Shown here one piece after another: positions 42,836 to 52,295 of a stretch of 64,000 bases of DNA (the first letter of the stretch is position 1; every line of letters starts with the position of its first letter). A model generated the notes under the pieces. The model did not search any database and was not told the origin of the DNA. It saw only the letters and a program-made list of their open reading frames with translations. This DNA comes from Telluribacter roseus. Its GTDB lineage: Bacteria; Bacteroidota; Bacteroidia; Cytophagales; Spirosomataceae. Made by a program: the position numbers and the translations under genes. Location of the stretch: positions 62,001 to 126,000 of the forward strand of contig NZ_JAFEUV020000006.1 of NCBI RefSeq assembly GCF_017355915.2, read 5' to 3'.

Positions 42836-44407
42836 TTATTCCGCGCCTACGCCCAGGTAGGTACGGAGTTTCTCCGATTCAAACTTGGCGGCGGCGGCAG
42901 GCTCAGGCTGGAGCAGCGACACCACGATACCCATCAGAAACGCCCCGGACATGGAGACCAGCGCCGGATTTTTAAGCGGGAAAATGGCCTCCTCATACCC
43001 CATGATATCTACCATGATGGTAGGGCTCAGGACAATCAGGACCAGCGACAGGATAGCACCTGTAGCGATGCTCCATACCGCGCCCCGGGTGGTGAATTTC
43101 TTCCAGATGATGGACATGAGCAGAGCGGGGAAGTTGGCGCTGGCGGCAATGGAAAAGGCCAGTCCTACCATGAAGGCCACGTTTTGCCCTTTGAATACTA
43201 GCCCCAGTACGATAGACAGGATACCCAGGGCAATGGTGGCACGCTTGGCTACTTTGATTTCTCCCTGCTCGTCGGAGATGCCATTCTTGAATACGTGTAC
43301 GTACAGGTCATGCGAGATGCTGGATGCTCCCGACAGCGTAAGTCCGGCCACTACCGCCAGAATGGTAGCAAAAGCCACCGCCGCGATAAAGCCCAGGAAG
43401 GCGGTGCCGCCGGTCTGCTCGGCCAGGAGCAGGGCCGCCATGTTGCCGCCTTTGTCGATGCTCTCGATGGGGGCTTTGCCCACCAGGGCCATGGCCGAAA
43501 ACCCGATCAGAAAGGTGAGCAGATAGAAGTACCCGATGAAGCCCGTGGCCACAAAAACGGATTTGCGCGCGGCTTTGGCGTCGGGTACGGTATAGAACCG
43601 CATGAGGATGTGGGGGAGTCCGGCCGTACCCAGCATCAGGGCCAGTCCCAGCGAAAGGGCATCGAACGGATTGGTGATATAGCCACCGGGTGCGAGCATC
43701 TCCTCCCCGTACTGCGTCGTAACGGAATCAAACAGCGCGGCCGGACTAAACCCGAACCGGGCCAGCGAAAGCAGCACCAGTACCGAGGCGCCGCCCAGCA
43801 GCAGCACCGCCTTGATGATCTGCACCCAGGTAGTGGCCAGCATACCGCCAAACAGTACATAGGCCGTCATGACGATACCCACTACCAGCACGGCCAGCTC
43901 GTACTGCAACCCGAACAGGGTCCTGATCAGGCCACCGGCTCCCACCATCTGGGCGATCAGGTAAAAGGCGATGGTCAGGAGCGAACCTACCGACGACACA
44001 ATGCGAATGGGGCGCTGGCGCAGACGATACGCCACCACATCGGCGAAGGTGTATTTGCCCAGGTTGCGCAGGGGCTCCGCGATCAGGAACATGATCAGCG
44101 GCCAGCCCACCAGAAACCCGATGGAGTAGATAAGCCCATCGTAGCCTTTGGTGGCTACCATGCCGGCGATACCCAGAAAAGAGGCGGCACTCATATAGTC
44201 GCCGGCCAGGGCCAGGCCGTTCTGAAAGCCCGAGATATTACGGCCGGCGGCGTAGAACTCCGACCCGGTCTTGGTCTTCTTGGCGGCCCAGTACGTGATG
44301 TACATGGTAACGGCCACAAACAGGAAGAACATGGCAATAGAAATGGGGTTGGCGGTGCCCAGGGTAGAGGCTGGGGCCGCTTGCAGCAAAATGGTAGCAA
44401 AATACAT
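42836..44407 (-). CDS. actP: Sodium:solute symporter, acetate permease (ActP)-like
   Basis: Inner-membrane solute:sodium symporter of 523 residues with about 13 TM helices. It is closest to ActP (YjcG), which takes up acetate and other short monocarboxylates. Helpful segments are [29 protein letters not shown] near the N-terminus, [25 protein letters not shown] and [29 protein letters not shown]485 protein is encoded 39 bp upstream on the same strand, the usual YjcH-ActP pairing. The usual third partner, acetyl-CoA synthetase, is absent from the window. Confidence 0.9.
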   Translation of the reverse strand: MYFATILLQAAPASTLGTANPISIAMFFLFVAVTMYITYWAAKKTKTGSEFYAAGRNISGFQNGLALAGDYMSAASFLGIAGMVATKGYDGLIYSIGFLVGWPLIMFLIAEPLRNLGKYTFADVVAYRLRQRPIRIVSSVGSLLTIAFYLIAQMVGAGGLIRTLFGLQYELAVLVVGIVMTAYVLFGGMLATTWVQIIKAVLLLGGASVLVLLSLARFGFSPAALFDSVTTQYGEEMLAPGGYITNPFDALSLGLALMLGTAGLPHILMRFYTVPDAKAARKSVFVATGFIGYFYLLTFLIGFSAMALVGKAPIESIDKGGNMAALLLAEQTGGTAFLGFIAAVAFATILAVVAGLTLSGASSISHDLYVHVFKNGISDEQGEIKVAKRATIALGILSIVLGLVFKGQNVAFMVGLAFSIAASANFPALLMSIIWKKFTTRGAVWSIATGAILSLVLIVLSPTIMVDIMGYEEAIFPLKNPALVSMSGAFLMGIVVSLLQPEPAAAAKFESEKLRTYLGVGAE

Positions 44408-44446
44408 GTACGGTACGAGCGATTGAGTACTTAAGGGAGAAACGGA

Positions 44447-44758
44447 TTACTTGACTTTGGCTTTGAGGTTGGCTACCTCCTGGTCGTAGTGGTTATTGGC
44501 CCAGTACACATATATACCGGTCAGAAGCCAGGCGAACAGGATAATGCCCAGTCCGACCGGAATGGCCAGCGTGAGGTTTTTTCCCACCATCTGCGCCAGG
44601 TATGCCTTGTTGAACGCCACCACCAGCAGAAATCCGAAGTACACCGTGAGCATGGCCAGCGTGAGTACCAGCGAAACCGACCATCGGCGGCGCACCAGTT
44701 GACGGAAGGCAGGGCTGTTAATGACTTCGTGAGGGGAATGAGTATCCGGGATTTGCAT
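44447..44758 (-). CDS. DUF485 membrane protein (YjcH-like)
   Basis: Small inner-membrane protein of 103 residues. A cytoplasmic start with the DUF485 hallmark PAFRQLVRRRWSVSLVLTLAML leads into TM1. TM2 (about 60-82) is LTLAIPVGLGIILFAWLLTGIY, and the tail ends YWANNHYDQEVANLKAKVK. This protein nearly always precedes acetate permease genes, as here (39 bp), and is thought to assist or regulate the symporter. The two genes form an operon. Confidence 0.92.
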   Translation of the reverse strand: MQIPDTHSPHEVINSPAFRQLVRRRWSVSLVLTLAMLTVYFGFLLVVAFNKAYLAQMVGKNLTLAIPVGLGIILFAWLLTGIYVYWANNHYDQEVANLKAKVK

Positions 44759-44908
44759 AGAGATTACCAGTCAGGTTAAGTGATAAGTTATCCTACAAAG
44801 ACCCCGGTCGGCCGATTCTACCGCGTTGGTGAAGTTCGCGTAGAGGTATCTAGGGTAGTTAGCCGGGGGAGTACCAGGGGAGTAGGTACTTAGCGGGCAG
44901 AAAACACA

Positions 44909-44938
44909 AAAGCCGAAGTGTACATACACCTCAGCTTT
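44909..44938 (-). terminator. Intrinsic terminator of the nitroreductase gene
   Basis: On the minus strand AAAGCTGAGGTGTA pairs with TACACTTCGGCTTT (one wobble), followed by a T-rich stretch, 38 bp past the stop codon. Confidence 0.7.
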
Positions 44939-44976
44939 GCATTTGCCAGTATCTCCTTACAGGTAGCTGTTGCCGA

Positions 44977-45606
44977 CTAGACGATCTCCGTTACAAACTC
45001 TTCTTTGGGCAGGCGAACTTTCTTCATCCGGGCAAAGGGATCTTTTTCTTCGTCGCGGTAGCCCAGCGCGAGCAGTACCACGCTTTTCAGCCCCTTTTCT
45101 TTGAGCCCCAGCAGGGTATCAAACCTTTCGGAGTCAAAGCCTTCCATAGGCGTAGCGTCTACCTGCTGATCGGCTGCCGCGATGATCCCGGTCCCCAGGG
45201 CTATGTAGGCCTGTCGGGCCGACCAGATAAAGTTTTCTTCGTCGGTCCGGCTCAAAAAATACTTTTCGAGTGAGTTCTTAAAATCAACCAGACTTTCTTC
45301 GGTGGTATTTCTCTCCCTGGCTATCAGCTGGATGTACTTTTGGATGTCTTCTTTGCGGATGGCGGTATACGCGGCGAATACCAGCAGATGGGAGGCTTCC
45401 GTGATCTGCGCGTTGAACGAGCCAACACCCAGTTCTTTTTTTAGCTCGGAGTTTTCGATCACGAACAGCCGGTACGGCTGCATGCCCGCGGATGAAGCCG
45501 AAAGATTGATCGCATCTACGATGGTCTGCAGCTTATCCGCTGCCAGTTTTTTGTTGCTGAATTTTTTGGTGGCATAGCGCCAGTTCAGGCTTTCCAGTAA
45601 GTCCAT
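44977..45606 (-). CDS. NAD(P)H-dependent nitroreductase family protein (NfsB-like)
   Basis: FMN-dependent oxidoreductase of 209 residues. N-terminal NWRYATKKFSNKKL provides the FMN-phosphate contacts (R and K), SASSAGMQPYRLFVI the second FMN segment, and LLALGYRDEEKDPFA near the C-terminus completes the site. Typical NfsB relatives reduce quinones, nitroaromatics or dihydropteridine. It is divergently transcribed from an HxlR-type regulator with a shared 106-bp control region full of short repeats, so induction by a reactive electrophile through that regulator is likely. Confidence 0.92.
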   Translation of the reverse strand: MDLLESLNWRYATKKFSNKKLAADKLQTIVDAINLSASSAGMQPYRLFVIENSELKKELGVGSFNAQITEASHLLVFAAYTAIRKEDIQKYIQLIARERNTTEESLVDFKNSLEKYFLSRTDEENFIWSARQAYIALGTGIIAAADQQVDATPMEGFDSERFDTLLGLKEKGLKSVVLLALGYRDEEKDPFARMKKVRLPKEEFVTEIV

Positions 45607-45655
45607 GTCTGTTACTTTTTTTGTTTTATGGCCTCAAAGTTCAGGAAAGATTGTT

Positions 45656-45702
45656 TACTTTTGATACCTAGTGACAAAAAGTAACAGTGACAAAAAGGTA
45701 AC
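45656..45702. promoter_or_regulatory. HxlR/nitroreductase control region: -7 box and tandem operator-like repeats
   Basis: TACTTTTG (45656-45663) is a perfect plus-strand -7 box. It is followed at once by AGTGACAAAAAGTAAC (45670-45685) and AGTGACAAAAAGGTAAC (45686-45702), a tandem pair. A related GTTACTTTTTTTGTTTTAT lies at 45611-45629, by the nitroreductase start. Confidence 0.6.
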
Positions 45703-45712
45703 CAGGTAACCT

Positions 45713-46063
45713 ATGGAGGAAGTAAAGCACGGTACGCACGAATGCAAGAAGACCATTCTGGCTATTCACGACGCAATGGATGTACTTAATGGCAAATGGA
45801 CCATCTCCATTGTGGCCTCTCTTTGTTTCGGGAAGAAAAGGTACTCGGAGATCTTACGGGAAGTACAGGGCATATCCGGTAAGATGCTGAGCCGGGAGCT
45901 GAAGGATATGGAAATGCATGATCTGGTAAAGCGTACTGTACTGGATACACAGCCTATCACGGTCGAGTATGAACTGACCGAGTACGGGCACAAACTCAGA
46001 TCCGTAATTGATCACCTGGCTGTCTGGGGGCTTGAACACCGTACTAAGATCATGGGGAATTAG
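45713..46063 (+). CDS. HxlR-family winged-helix regulator
   Basis: Small winged-helix transcription regulator of 116 residues. It has Cys11 in HGTHECKKTI, the conserved LNGKWTISIVASLCFGKKRYSEILREV, the recognition helix SGKMLSRELKDMEMHDLVKRTV and the wing VEYELTEYG. HxlR members often use an N-terminal Cys to sense electrophiles or oxidants; this protein has one at position 11. It is divergent from the nitroreductase gene and is predicted to repress it and itself through the tandem repeats just upstream. Confidence 0.93.
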   Translation: MEEVKHGTHECKKTILAIHDAMDVLNGKWTISIVASLCFGKKRYSEILREVQGISGKMLSRELKDMEMHDLVKRTVLDTQPITVEYELTEYGHKLRSVIDHLAVWGLEHRTKIMGN

Positions 46064-46110
46064 GGAATCATTGGAAGCTACTAGTGTAATCATGCTATGA
46101 TTAGCAGTAG

Positions 46111-46881
46111 CTACTTTCGTCCAATGATAAATTTAATTTCAGCTTCACAATAGTGTTCCTTACTGCCCAGGCAGTTTAGGAATTGACTTTTCGCACTCTG
46201 GAACCGGTCTTTGCCAAAGAAGTCCTGCAATGCCACCATTCTATTCAGCCTGTTCTCCCACGCGGTCAGAATTTGCTTATCAGCAGGACCGTTGAATACT
46301 AATTCTTCATCTTCTTTATTTTCATCCAACTCGATTGTCACTCCTTCCTGTAATAAGATTTGCCTGACTTTTCCACCCATTTCAAAGTCATATACATTAT
46401 TTGCTAGTTGCCTTTTGTAGAAAGCTTTAAAAGTATCCTCTATTGTTGCTTCCAAAGGTTTATGAGCAAATAAATCACTCATTTCAACAATAGCTATCCA
46501 GCCATTAGGTTTTAAAAGGTTTAACCAGTTCTTTAAGACAGGGGAGAAATCAGGCAGGTACGCAGCCGCAAAACTAGTCCATATGCCATCAACAGGCGGG
46601 AGGTTTAACTTCGTGAGGTCTTTAATGTCTGCTGTTATAAATTGAATGGTATCGCCTTGATAGGATCGTTGAGCTTCATTTAAAAGTTCAGCATTCAGAT
46701 CTATACCTATCACTTTCCCTGCTCTTTGAGCGAGTAAGTGTGTTACATACCCAGGCCCACATCCCAGGTCCAGTACTACCTCGTCCTTTTTTATCGGAAG
46801 CTTATCTAAGTAAGACTCCCAATGTCGCCAGGTGTTTTGGCTTTTATACTCTTCTATAAGCGCCATACGCATTATTAGCAT
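46111..46881 (-). CDS. SAM-dependent class I methyltransferase
   Basis: Methyltransferase of 256 residues (ATGs at 46881, 46872 and 46866 are all possible; MALIEEY is a natural start). Motif I is VLDLGCGPGYVTHLL, with the acidic loop VIGIDLNAE and motif post-I QFITADIKDL. The C-terminal part is variable, with an AWENRLNRMVALQ helix, so the acceptor is unknown. The gene is more AT-rich than most of the window. It converges with the HxlR gene and lies 59 bp downstream of a GNAT gene on the same strand. Confidence 0.88.
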   Translation of the reverse strand: MLIMRMALIEEYKSQNTWRHWESYLDKLPIKKDEVVLDLGCGPGYVTHLLAQRAGKVIGIDLNAELLNEAQRSYQGDTIQFITADIKDLTKLNLPPVDGIWTSFAAAYLPDFSPVLKNWLNLLKPNGWIAIVEMSDLFAHKPLEATIEDTFKAFYKRQLANNVYDFEMGGKVRQILLQEGVTIELDENKEDEELVFNGPADKQILTAWENRLNRMVALQDFFGKDRFQSAKSQFLNCLGSKEHYCEAEIKFIIGRK

Positions 46882-46940
46882 TTCTATCGAGACATTTAAG
46901 GGGTGTTAGTGATACCCCCAAGAATGGCAGAAGCACTCTG

Positions 46941-47438
46941 TTAAGCAATTGCAAGTGTATACAACCAATACTTCTTCCCTTGTCGTGGTTCGATCTCCCG
47001 TAAGATGGTAAAGCCTAACTTCTCGTAGATATGCCGTGCTTTGTGCATCATTTCAGAAGTATGAAGGGCAACCGTATGCTCCTTGTTGCGTTTTGCTATT
47101 TCGATGCACATCTCGGTTAATTGTCTGCCAATCCCTAGCCCACTAAAGTCTGGATGAACGGTCACGTACCGTAAGTAAGACCAATCAGCTTGGAATATAT
47201 CAGTCGGATTACCCCTGGGAACGAGAAAGGCCATTCCAATAATTGCTCCTGCAGCATTTTCGGAAACAATACAGTGTGACTGCGTAAGTAGCTCTGCATA
47301 CGTTTCGGTACGATTAAGATTGTTGAATAGCTTCTGCCAATTATCGGGTGTCAAATTAGCTTGATACTGCTTCCATGACGCTAAGCCTAGTAGGCGTAGT
47401 TGTTCTACATCGCCATAACTTCCTCGTCTAAAGTTCAT
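46941..47438 (-). CDS. GNAT family N-acetyltransferase
   Basis: Acetyltransferase of 165 residues. It has the N-terminal GNAT strand-helix RRGSYGDVEQLRLLGLASW, motif A YVTVHPDFSGLGIGRQLTE with the acetyl-CoA-binding GxGxG-like turn, and motif B HTSEMMHKARHIYEKLGF. The substrate is unknown. It shares strand with the methyltransferase gene and is likewise fairly AT-rich; a joint transcript is possible. Confidence 0.9.
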   Translation of the reverse strand: MNFRRGSYGDVEQLRLLGLASWKQYQANLTPDNWQKLFNNLNRTETYAELLTQSHCIVSENAAGAIIGMAFLVPRGNPTDIFQADWSYLRYVTVHPDFSGLGIGRQLTEMCIEIAKRNKEHTVALHTSEMMHKARHIYEKLGFTILREIEPRQGKKYWLYTLAIA

Positions 47439-47523
47439 CTACAGATAGTCTTCTACTTGATGAAAAGTTTAATAGGATATTTTGTATTGATTCAAGTAAA
47501 TTGTTCTGCTAATTAATAAACCG

Positions 47524-48837
47524 CTAACTCTTCCCCTTCTTCCGCGCTTCGCTGGCGATGCTGCTGATGGTGTTGACCAGCAGGTCGAGGTCTTTGGTAC
47601 TGGTGTAGATGTGGGGCGTAACGCGGACGCCGCTGATGTTTTCCCAGACGGTAGCGCTGGTGTGGATGCGGGATTTGTTGAAGAGGGCGTTGCCCACATC
47701 GCCGGGCGTCATGCCTTCGACGGAGAAGAGGGCCAGGGCGCCGCTGTACTTCGGACTTTTGGGCGTGTGTACCAGTGCACCCGGTATCTGCCGTACCTTA
47801 TCGGTCCAGTAGCGCTGCAGGTAGTGCAGGCGCGCAAACTTGCGGTCGGTGCCGATGCCGTTGTGGAAGTCTACGGCTGTACCTATAGCCATCTCGGAGG
47901 CAAAGGAGCGGGTACCCAGGCTCTCAAACTTCCGGATGTCGGGGCCGTCGGGTTCCGGGCTGGATAGCAGCGCCCACACGTCCTTGATCTTGTCCTTCTT
48001 GATGTACATCATTCCGCTGCCGAAGGGCGCACACAGCCACTTGTGCAGGCTCGTGGCGAAGTAGTCGCAGCCCAGGTCGGGTACCTTGAAATCAATGTGC
48101 GCGAAGGTATGCGCCCCGTCCACAATGGTCTCTATGCCCCGCTTACGCGCCTCGTCGGCAATCTTGCGCACGGACGTTACCTGCCCAATCCAGTTGATGA
48201 GGTGGGTGATGTGTACTACTTTGGTACGGGAGGTGAAGGCGCTGGTGTACTTCTGTACAAAGTACTCATCGTCCTCGCGGGGCAGCTCCAGATTGATCCA
48301 CACCAGCTTGATGCCGTCCCGTTTTTCGCGCTGCTTCCAGGCATTGATCATGTTGGGGTAGTCCTGCTTGCTGAGTACTACCTCGTCGCCCGCCTTGAGG
48401 TTGAGGCCAAAGATGATGGTGTTGAGGCCCTCGGTAGCATTGCGGTTGATGGCCAGTTCCTCGGCGTCACAGCCCGCCAGTTCGGCCAGTTTGGAGCGCA
48501 GGGCTTCTCTACCCTGATCCAGTATACGCCACATGTAGTAGCTGGGGGCTTCGTTGGAGTACTCATAAAACCGGATATGCGCCTGCTGTACTGCCCGGGG
48601 CTGGGGACTCACCCCGCCGTTGTTGAAGTTCAGTACGTTGGGGGAGACGGTATACTCATTCTTGATCCAGGCCCAGAAGTCCTCGTTCCGCGCCGCTTCG
48701 GTGGGGCTCAATCCGGTCAGGTGTCTGGTATGGGAGGCGAGTTCGCCGGCGTAGGCTTGTTCAAGAAAAGCGGGTAAGGCCGCAGCACCGGCAGCAGCGC
48801 TGCCCACTTGCCGGAAAAAGGAGCGTCGGGAGGTCAT
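47524..48837 (-). CDS. Tat-exported class V aminotransferase
   Basis: PLP-dependent class V enzyme (isopenicillin N epimerase/cysteine desulfurase-like fold), 437 residues from the ATG at 48837. It begins with a twin-arginine signal, SRRSFFRQVGSAAAGAAALPAF, so it is folded before export to the periplasm. The PLP site includes NRNATEGLNT (phosphate cup), the Asp-His of VDGAHTFAHIDF and the Schiff-base Lys in ATSLHKWLCAPFG. The substrate is unknown; exported class V enzymes recur in Bacteroidota and planctomycetes. The preceding open frame to 48912 is not a signal and is ignored. Confidence 0.9.
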   Translation of the reverse strand: MTSRRSFFRQVGSAAAGAAALPAFLEQAYAGELASHTRHLTGLSPTEAARNEDFWAWIKNEYTVSPNVLNFNNGGVSPQPRAVQQAHIRFYEYSNEAPSYYMWRILDQGREALRSKLAELAGCDAEELAINRNATEGLNTIIFGLNLKAGDEVVLSKQDYPNMINAWKQREKRDGIKLVWINLELPREDDEYFVQKYTSAFTSRTKVVHITHLINWIGQVTSVRKIADEARKRGIETIVDGAHTFAHIDFKVPDLGCDYFATSLHKWLCAPFGSGMMYIKKDKIKDVWALLSSPEPDGPDIRKFESLGTRSFASEMAIGTAVDFHNGIGTDRKFARLHYLQRYWTDKVRQIPGALVHTPKSPKYSGALALFSVEGMTPGDVGNALFNKSRIHTSATVWENISGVRVTPHIYTSTKDLDLLVNTISSIASEARKKGKS

Positions 48838-49069
48838 GTTTGGGTAAATTAGGGGAAAAGGATTTATGGAAGGCGGCCACCATGGAATGGCCACTATTAC
48901 AATTTTACGCAAATTCTCGGTTTACTAGAAGCTTATTCTGAATTTAAAGTACAAGGCAGGTACTTATGCTGATTTTTTCTCTATTGGCAAGGGTAGTGTG
49001 TGTATGTATACTACGCTGAGAAGATTAAGGGAGGTGTAATATTTAAAGAGTTTTACTTCCGGCTCTCAT

Positions 49070-49421
49070 GGGTAATGCAGTCGTTTGCCCTCCTCCGCCG
49101 GGCGGGCGGCGCTCTCCCCACGCCTCTGTACTCTGCGGGCCTGCGCAAGGCTAGCGCACAAATGCCCACAGCGCAAGGTCGGCTTAGGGGAGAGCTGGGA
49201 AACTTGACAGACTGCCTACTTGTAACAGCAGTATATATGTTTGTTTTGAAAATGAAATCCTATTGCTACTAAACAAGAACAATGCTAACTCTATCAGCCC
49301 TCTCATAAGCCGCCTATATTTATGGCCGTTGTGCGGCTGGCAAGCGCAGGGCCATAAATATGCCAGCGGTGTTGAGAGGGCGGGGCCCGCCCGGCCGCGA
49401 GGGCAAAAGACAGCATTACCC
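49070..49421. repeat. GC-rich structured element with terminal inverted repeats (MITE-like)
   Basis: The element starts GGGTAATGCAGTCGTTTGCC and ends with a near-perfect inverted copy (49374-49421, reverse complement GGGTAATGCTGTCTTTTGCC). The arms share about 35-45 bp, including GCCGGGCGGGC. Its left 127 bp (49070-49196) recur at 55263-55404. Internal hairpins include ATATTTATGGCC with GGCCATAAATAT. No target-site duplication or ORF was seen. It fills the gap between the class V aminotransferase and the calcium ATPase; the rest of 48838-49565 holds nothing else recognised. Confidence 0.7.
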
Positions 49422-49516
49422 AATAAAATTGGAACTAGCAGCAAATAAGTTAAAGAAGCAGGGTCACTCCTCTGTTATAAAGGAGAAGTACCTGCCTCCC
49501 AATACTATACTTCAAA

Positions 49517-49579
49517 TTGGTCACTGGTCACTGCTTACATTGGTCACTGCCTAACTGGTCACTGGTCACTGGTCACTGT
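49517..49579 (+). repeat. GGTCACTG short tandem array
   Basis: Six copies of GGTCACTG occur within about 63 bp, some directly abutting. The array runs through the last codons of the minus-strand ATPase gene, whose stop codon (49566-49568) is inside the repeat. Confidence 0.8.
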
Positions 49580-52145
49580 TAAGCCTCCGGCGCTTCACCC
49601 ACTTCTCTACTTCAACAGTAAAGAAGATTATACTGGAAATGGCCAAGCAAGTGCCAAGCTCACCCCAGGTAAGGGATTGCGTATGGAACATATCCTGCAG
49701 GAAAGGAACGTAGATGACCGCCAGTTGCAGGAGCAGGGTAAACAGGACGGCAGCCGTAAGCTGCCTGTTGCTCATGAGCCCCTGTTTGAAAAGCGAAACC
49801 GTATCGCTGCGGATGGCGAGGGCATGGCCCATCTGACTCAGGGATAGTACCGTGAACACCATCGTCTGCCACTTCGGATTATCTATATTCATGCTCCATA
49901 CCTGCGTGCCGAGGCAAAGCGCCCCCATCAGCAGGCCGACCCAGCCAATGTGTACACTAAGGCTCCGGTTGAAGATACCCTCGCTGCTCTTTTGCGGCGG
50001 CCGTTTCATGGTGTTCTTCTCGACGGGTTCGGACGCCAGGGCCAGTCCGGGTAGTCCGTCCGTGACCAGGTTGATCCAGAGGATATGGATGGGGAGCAGG
50101 GGAATGGGCAGACCCAGCACGGGCGCCATAAAAATGGTCCAGATCTCCCCCGCGTTACTGGTGAGGGTGTACTTGATGAATTTGCGGATGTTGTCGAAGA
50201 TGCGGCGGCCTTCGCGCACGGCCTTCAGGATGGTAGCGAAGTTGTCGTCCAGCAGGATCATGTGCGAGGCCTCCTTGGTCACGTCCGTACCGGTAATACC
50301 CATAGCTACCCCAATGTTGGCTTTCTTGAGGGCCGGCGCATCGTTGACCCCGTCACCGGTCATGGATACGAAGTGACCCTTTTTCTGAAGACCCGTGACA
50401 ATATTCAATTTTTGTTCGGGCGATACCCTGGCGTATACCTTGATGGATTCTACCTTGTTCTCAAACTCCTCCTGGGATAGCTTACCCAGTTCCCTTCCGG
50501 TCACCACCAAGTCTTTTTCATTCCGAAGTATACCTACCTGTGAGGCAATGGCTTTGGCCGTGGCGGGGTGGTCGCCCGTGATCATAACCGGAGTAATACC
50601 CGCGTCGAAGCATTCGGCAATAGCTTCCTTCACCTCTTCGCGCGGCGGGTCTATCATGGCGACCAGCCCTACAAAGTGCAGGTCCGACTCGATGAGCTCT
50701 TCTTTGACCATATGAGGTACCTCATCCAGAAGCTTGTAGCCGTACGAGATCACCCGCATACCCTCGCACGCCAGCTCTTCGGCCTGCTTCAGGATCGGTC
50801 CCGGATCATCCACCGACACATCGTCCATGGCTTCGGAGGCTCCTTTGGTCACGACCAGGTACTTAGGTCCAAACTGGTGGATGGTGGTCATCCGCTTGCG
50901 GTCGGAGTTGAAAGGAATTTCGTTGACCCGAGGGTACCGCTGGATCCATTCCTGCTGATAGGCAGGCTGCTTTTTGACGTACTCGACCACCGCTACCTCC
51001 GTTGGGTCGCCCAGGTACTCGCCCTGCTCATCCTGCTTGACGTCGTGGTTGAGACTGATGCAGAGCAGGAGCAGATCCTCCCGGCTGAACTCTTCCAGGT
51101 CAGGGGCCTGGACCGTATCCGGCTGCCAGGTCTCCATGACGGTCATCTGGTTCTGGGTAATGGTACCTGTTTTGTCGGAGCAGATGTAGCTGACGGAGCC
51201 CAGTGTCTCAACGGCCGGCAGCTGACGGATCAGGGCGTTTTGCTTCACCATCCGCTTGGCTCCCAGCGCCAGGGCAATGGTCACCACGGCCGGGAGTGCT
51301 TCGGGAATAGCCGCAACGGCCAGTGAGATAGAGGTCAGCAGCATCCGGAGCGGATCTTCGCCGCGTAGCAGACCCATACCGTACAGCAGGGCGCATATCA
51401 CCAGTACGATCACCGAAAGCTGCTTGCCAAACTTAGCCAGCCTTTTCTGCAGGGGCGTCTGGCTGTCACTTCCCTGGAGTAGCTGGGCTATGCGTCCCAT
51501 TTCGGTCTGCATACCGGTGGCTACCACCACGCCTTCGGCTCTACCGTCTTTGACAATGGTACCCCTATAGGCCATGTTGACGCGGTCGCCCAGGGGAAGG
51601 TCTACTTCGGTAAGCGGAGCGCTGTTCTTTTCAACGGCTTCCGATTCACCCGTGAGTGAAGCTTCTTCCACCTTCATAGAGGATACCTCGTAGAGGCGCA
51701 TATCGGCTGGTACCAGATTACCGGCTTCCAGCAGGACCACATCACCGGGTACCAGGGCTAAGGCCTCTACGCGTGCTTCGGTACCTCCACGCCGTACGAG
51801 GGCCTGGGGAGCCGACATGTTGCGGAGGGCTTCGATGGCCTTCTCGGCCCGGTACTCCTGCACAAAGCCAATGATGGCGTTCAGCACTACAATGACCAGG
51901 ATTACAATAGCATCGCTGGCTTCTCCGATCAGTACCGATACCACGGCTGCAGCCAGCAGAATGAGGATCATGACGTCCATGAACTGGTTGATGACCAGCT
52001 TCCAGACGGACTTGCCGGAGGTACCCTGCAGTTCGTTGGGGCCGTACTGTTCAAGCCGGGTTTGCGCCTCGGCGTTGGATAGGCCTTCTCTATGCGTACT
52101 TAGTTCTTTGAATACATCATTGATCTCTGACAGGTACCACTTCAT
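49566..52145 (-). CDS. P-type calcium-transporting ATPase (P2A-like)
   Basis: Cation-pumping P-type ATPase of the calcium/SERCA-like P2 group, 859 residues from the ATG at 52145 (a TTG at 52175 would add 10). It has a cation_ATPase_N domain at the start, the actuator TGES motif (SLTGESEAVEKNS), the phosphorylation site CSDKTGTITQNQM, nucleotide-domain KGASE, the hinge TGDGVNDAPALKKANIG, and about ten TM helices with PEALP in M4 and NLVTDGLP in M6. It exports Ca2+ (or Mn2+) across the inner membrane. The last codons lie within a GGTCACTG array, so its C-terminus may vary between strains. Confidence 0.93.
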   Translation of the reverse strand: MKWYLSEINDVFKELSTHREGLSNAEAQTRLEQYGPNELQGTSGKSVWKLVINQFMDVMILILLAAAVVSVLIGEASDAIVILVIVVLNAIIGFVQEYRAEKAIEALRNMSAPQALVRRGGTEARVEALALVPGDVVLLEAGNLVPADMRLYEVSSMKVEEASLTGESEAVEKNSAPLTEVDLPLGDRVNMAYRGTIVKDGRAEGVVVATGMQTEMGRIAQLLQGSDSQTPLQKRLAKFGKQLSVIVLVICALLYGMGLLRGEDPLRMLLTSISLAVAAIPEALPAVVTIALALGAKRMVKQNALIRQLPAVETLGSVSYICSDKTGTITQNQMTVMETWQPDTVQAPDLEEFSREDLLLLCISLNHDVKQDEQGEYLGDPTEVAVVEYVKKQPAYQQEWIQRYPRVNEIPFNSDRKRMTTIHQFGPKYLVVTKGASEAMDDVSVDDPGPILKQAEELACEGMRVISYGYKLLDEVPHMVKEELIESDLHFVGLVAMIDPPREEVKEAIAECFDAGITPVMITGDHPATAKAIASQVGILRNEKDLVVTGRELGKLSQEEFENKVESIKVYARVSPEQKLNIVTGLQKKGHFVSMTGDGVNDAPALKKANIGVAMGITGTDVTKEASHMILLDDNFATILKAVREGRRIFDNIRKFIKYTLTSNAGEIWTIFMAPVLGLPIPLLPIHILWINLVTDGLPGLALASEPVEKNTMKRPPQKSSEGIFNRSLSVHIGWVGLLMGALCLGTQVWSMNIDNPKWQTMVFTVLSLSQMGHALAIRSDTVSLFKQGLMSNRQLTAAVLFTLLLQLAVIYVPFLQDMFHTQSLTWGELGTCLAISSIIFFTVEVEKWVKRRRLNSDQ

Positions 52146-52227
52146 AGTGCTGCTGATGTTGGGTTGATTAGACAAAGGTTCTGGTAAAGTACTCTTTAAC
52201 TCTTAATAACCTGCCCCTCAAATAACA

Positions 52228-52256
52228 AAAGCCTCATGCGTTAAACGCAGAGGCTT
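52228..52256 (-). terminator. Intrinsic terminator of the lactonase gene
   Basis: AAAGCCTC with GAGGCTTT form the outer stem and GCG with CGC the inner stem. It is followed on the minus strand by a T-rich stretch, about 40 bp past the stop codon. Confidence 0.75.
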
Positions 52257-52295
52257 TGGCTAATGTTTATGTCTGACTATGAGCCGGGTGAGCGG

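Noticed and set aside
43295-44434. Plus-strand ORF of 379 codons over the acetate permease gene
   Set aside because: Its Gln/His/Gly-rich product is what the complement of a TM protein gene gives; no family match.
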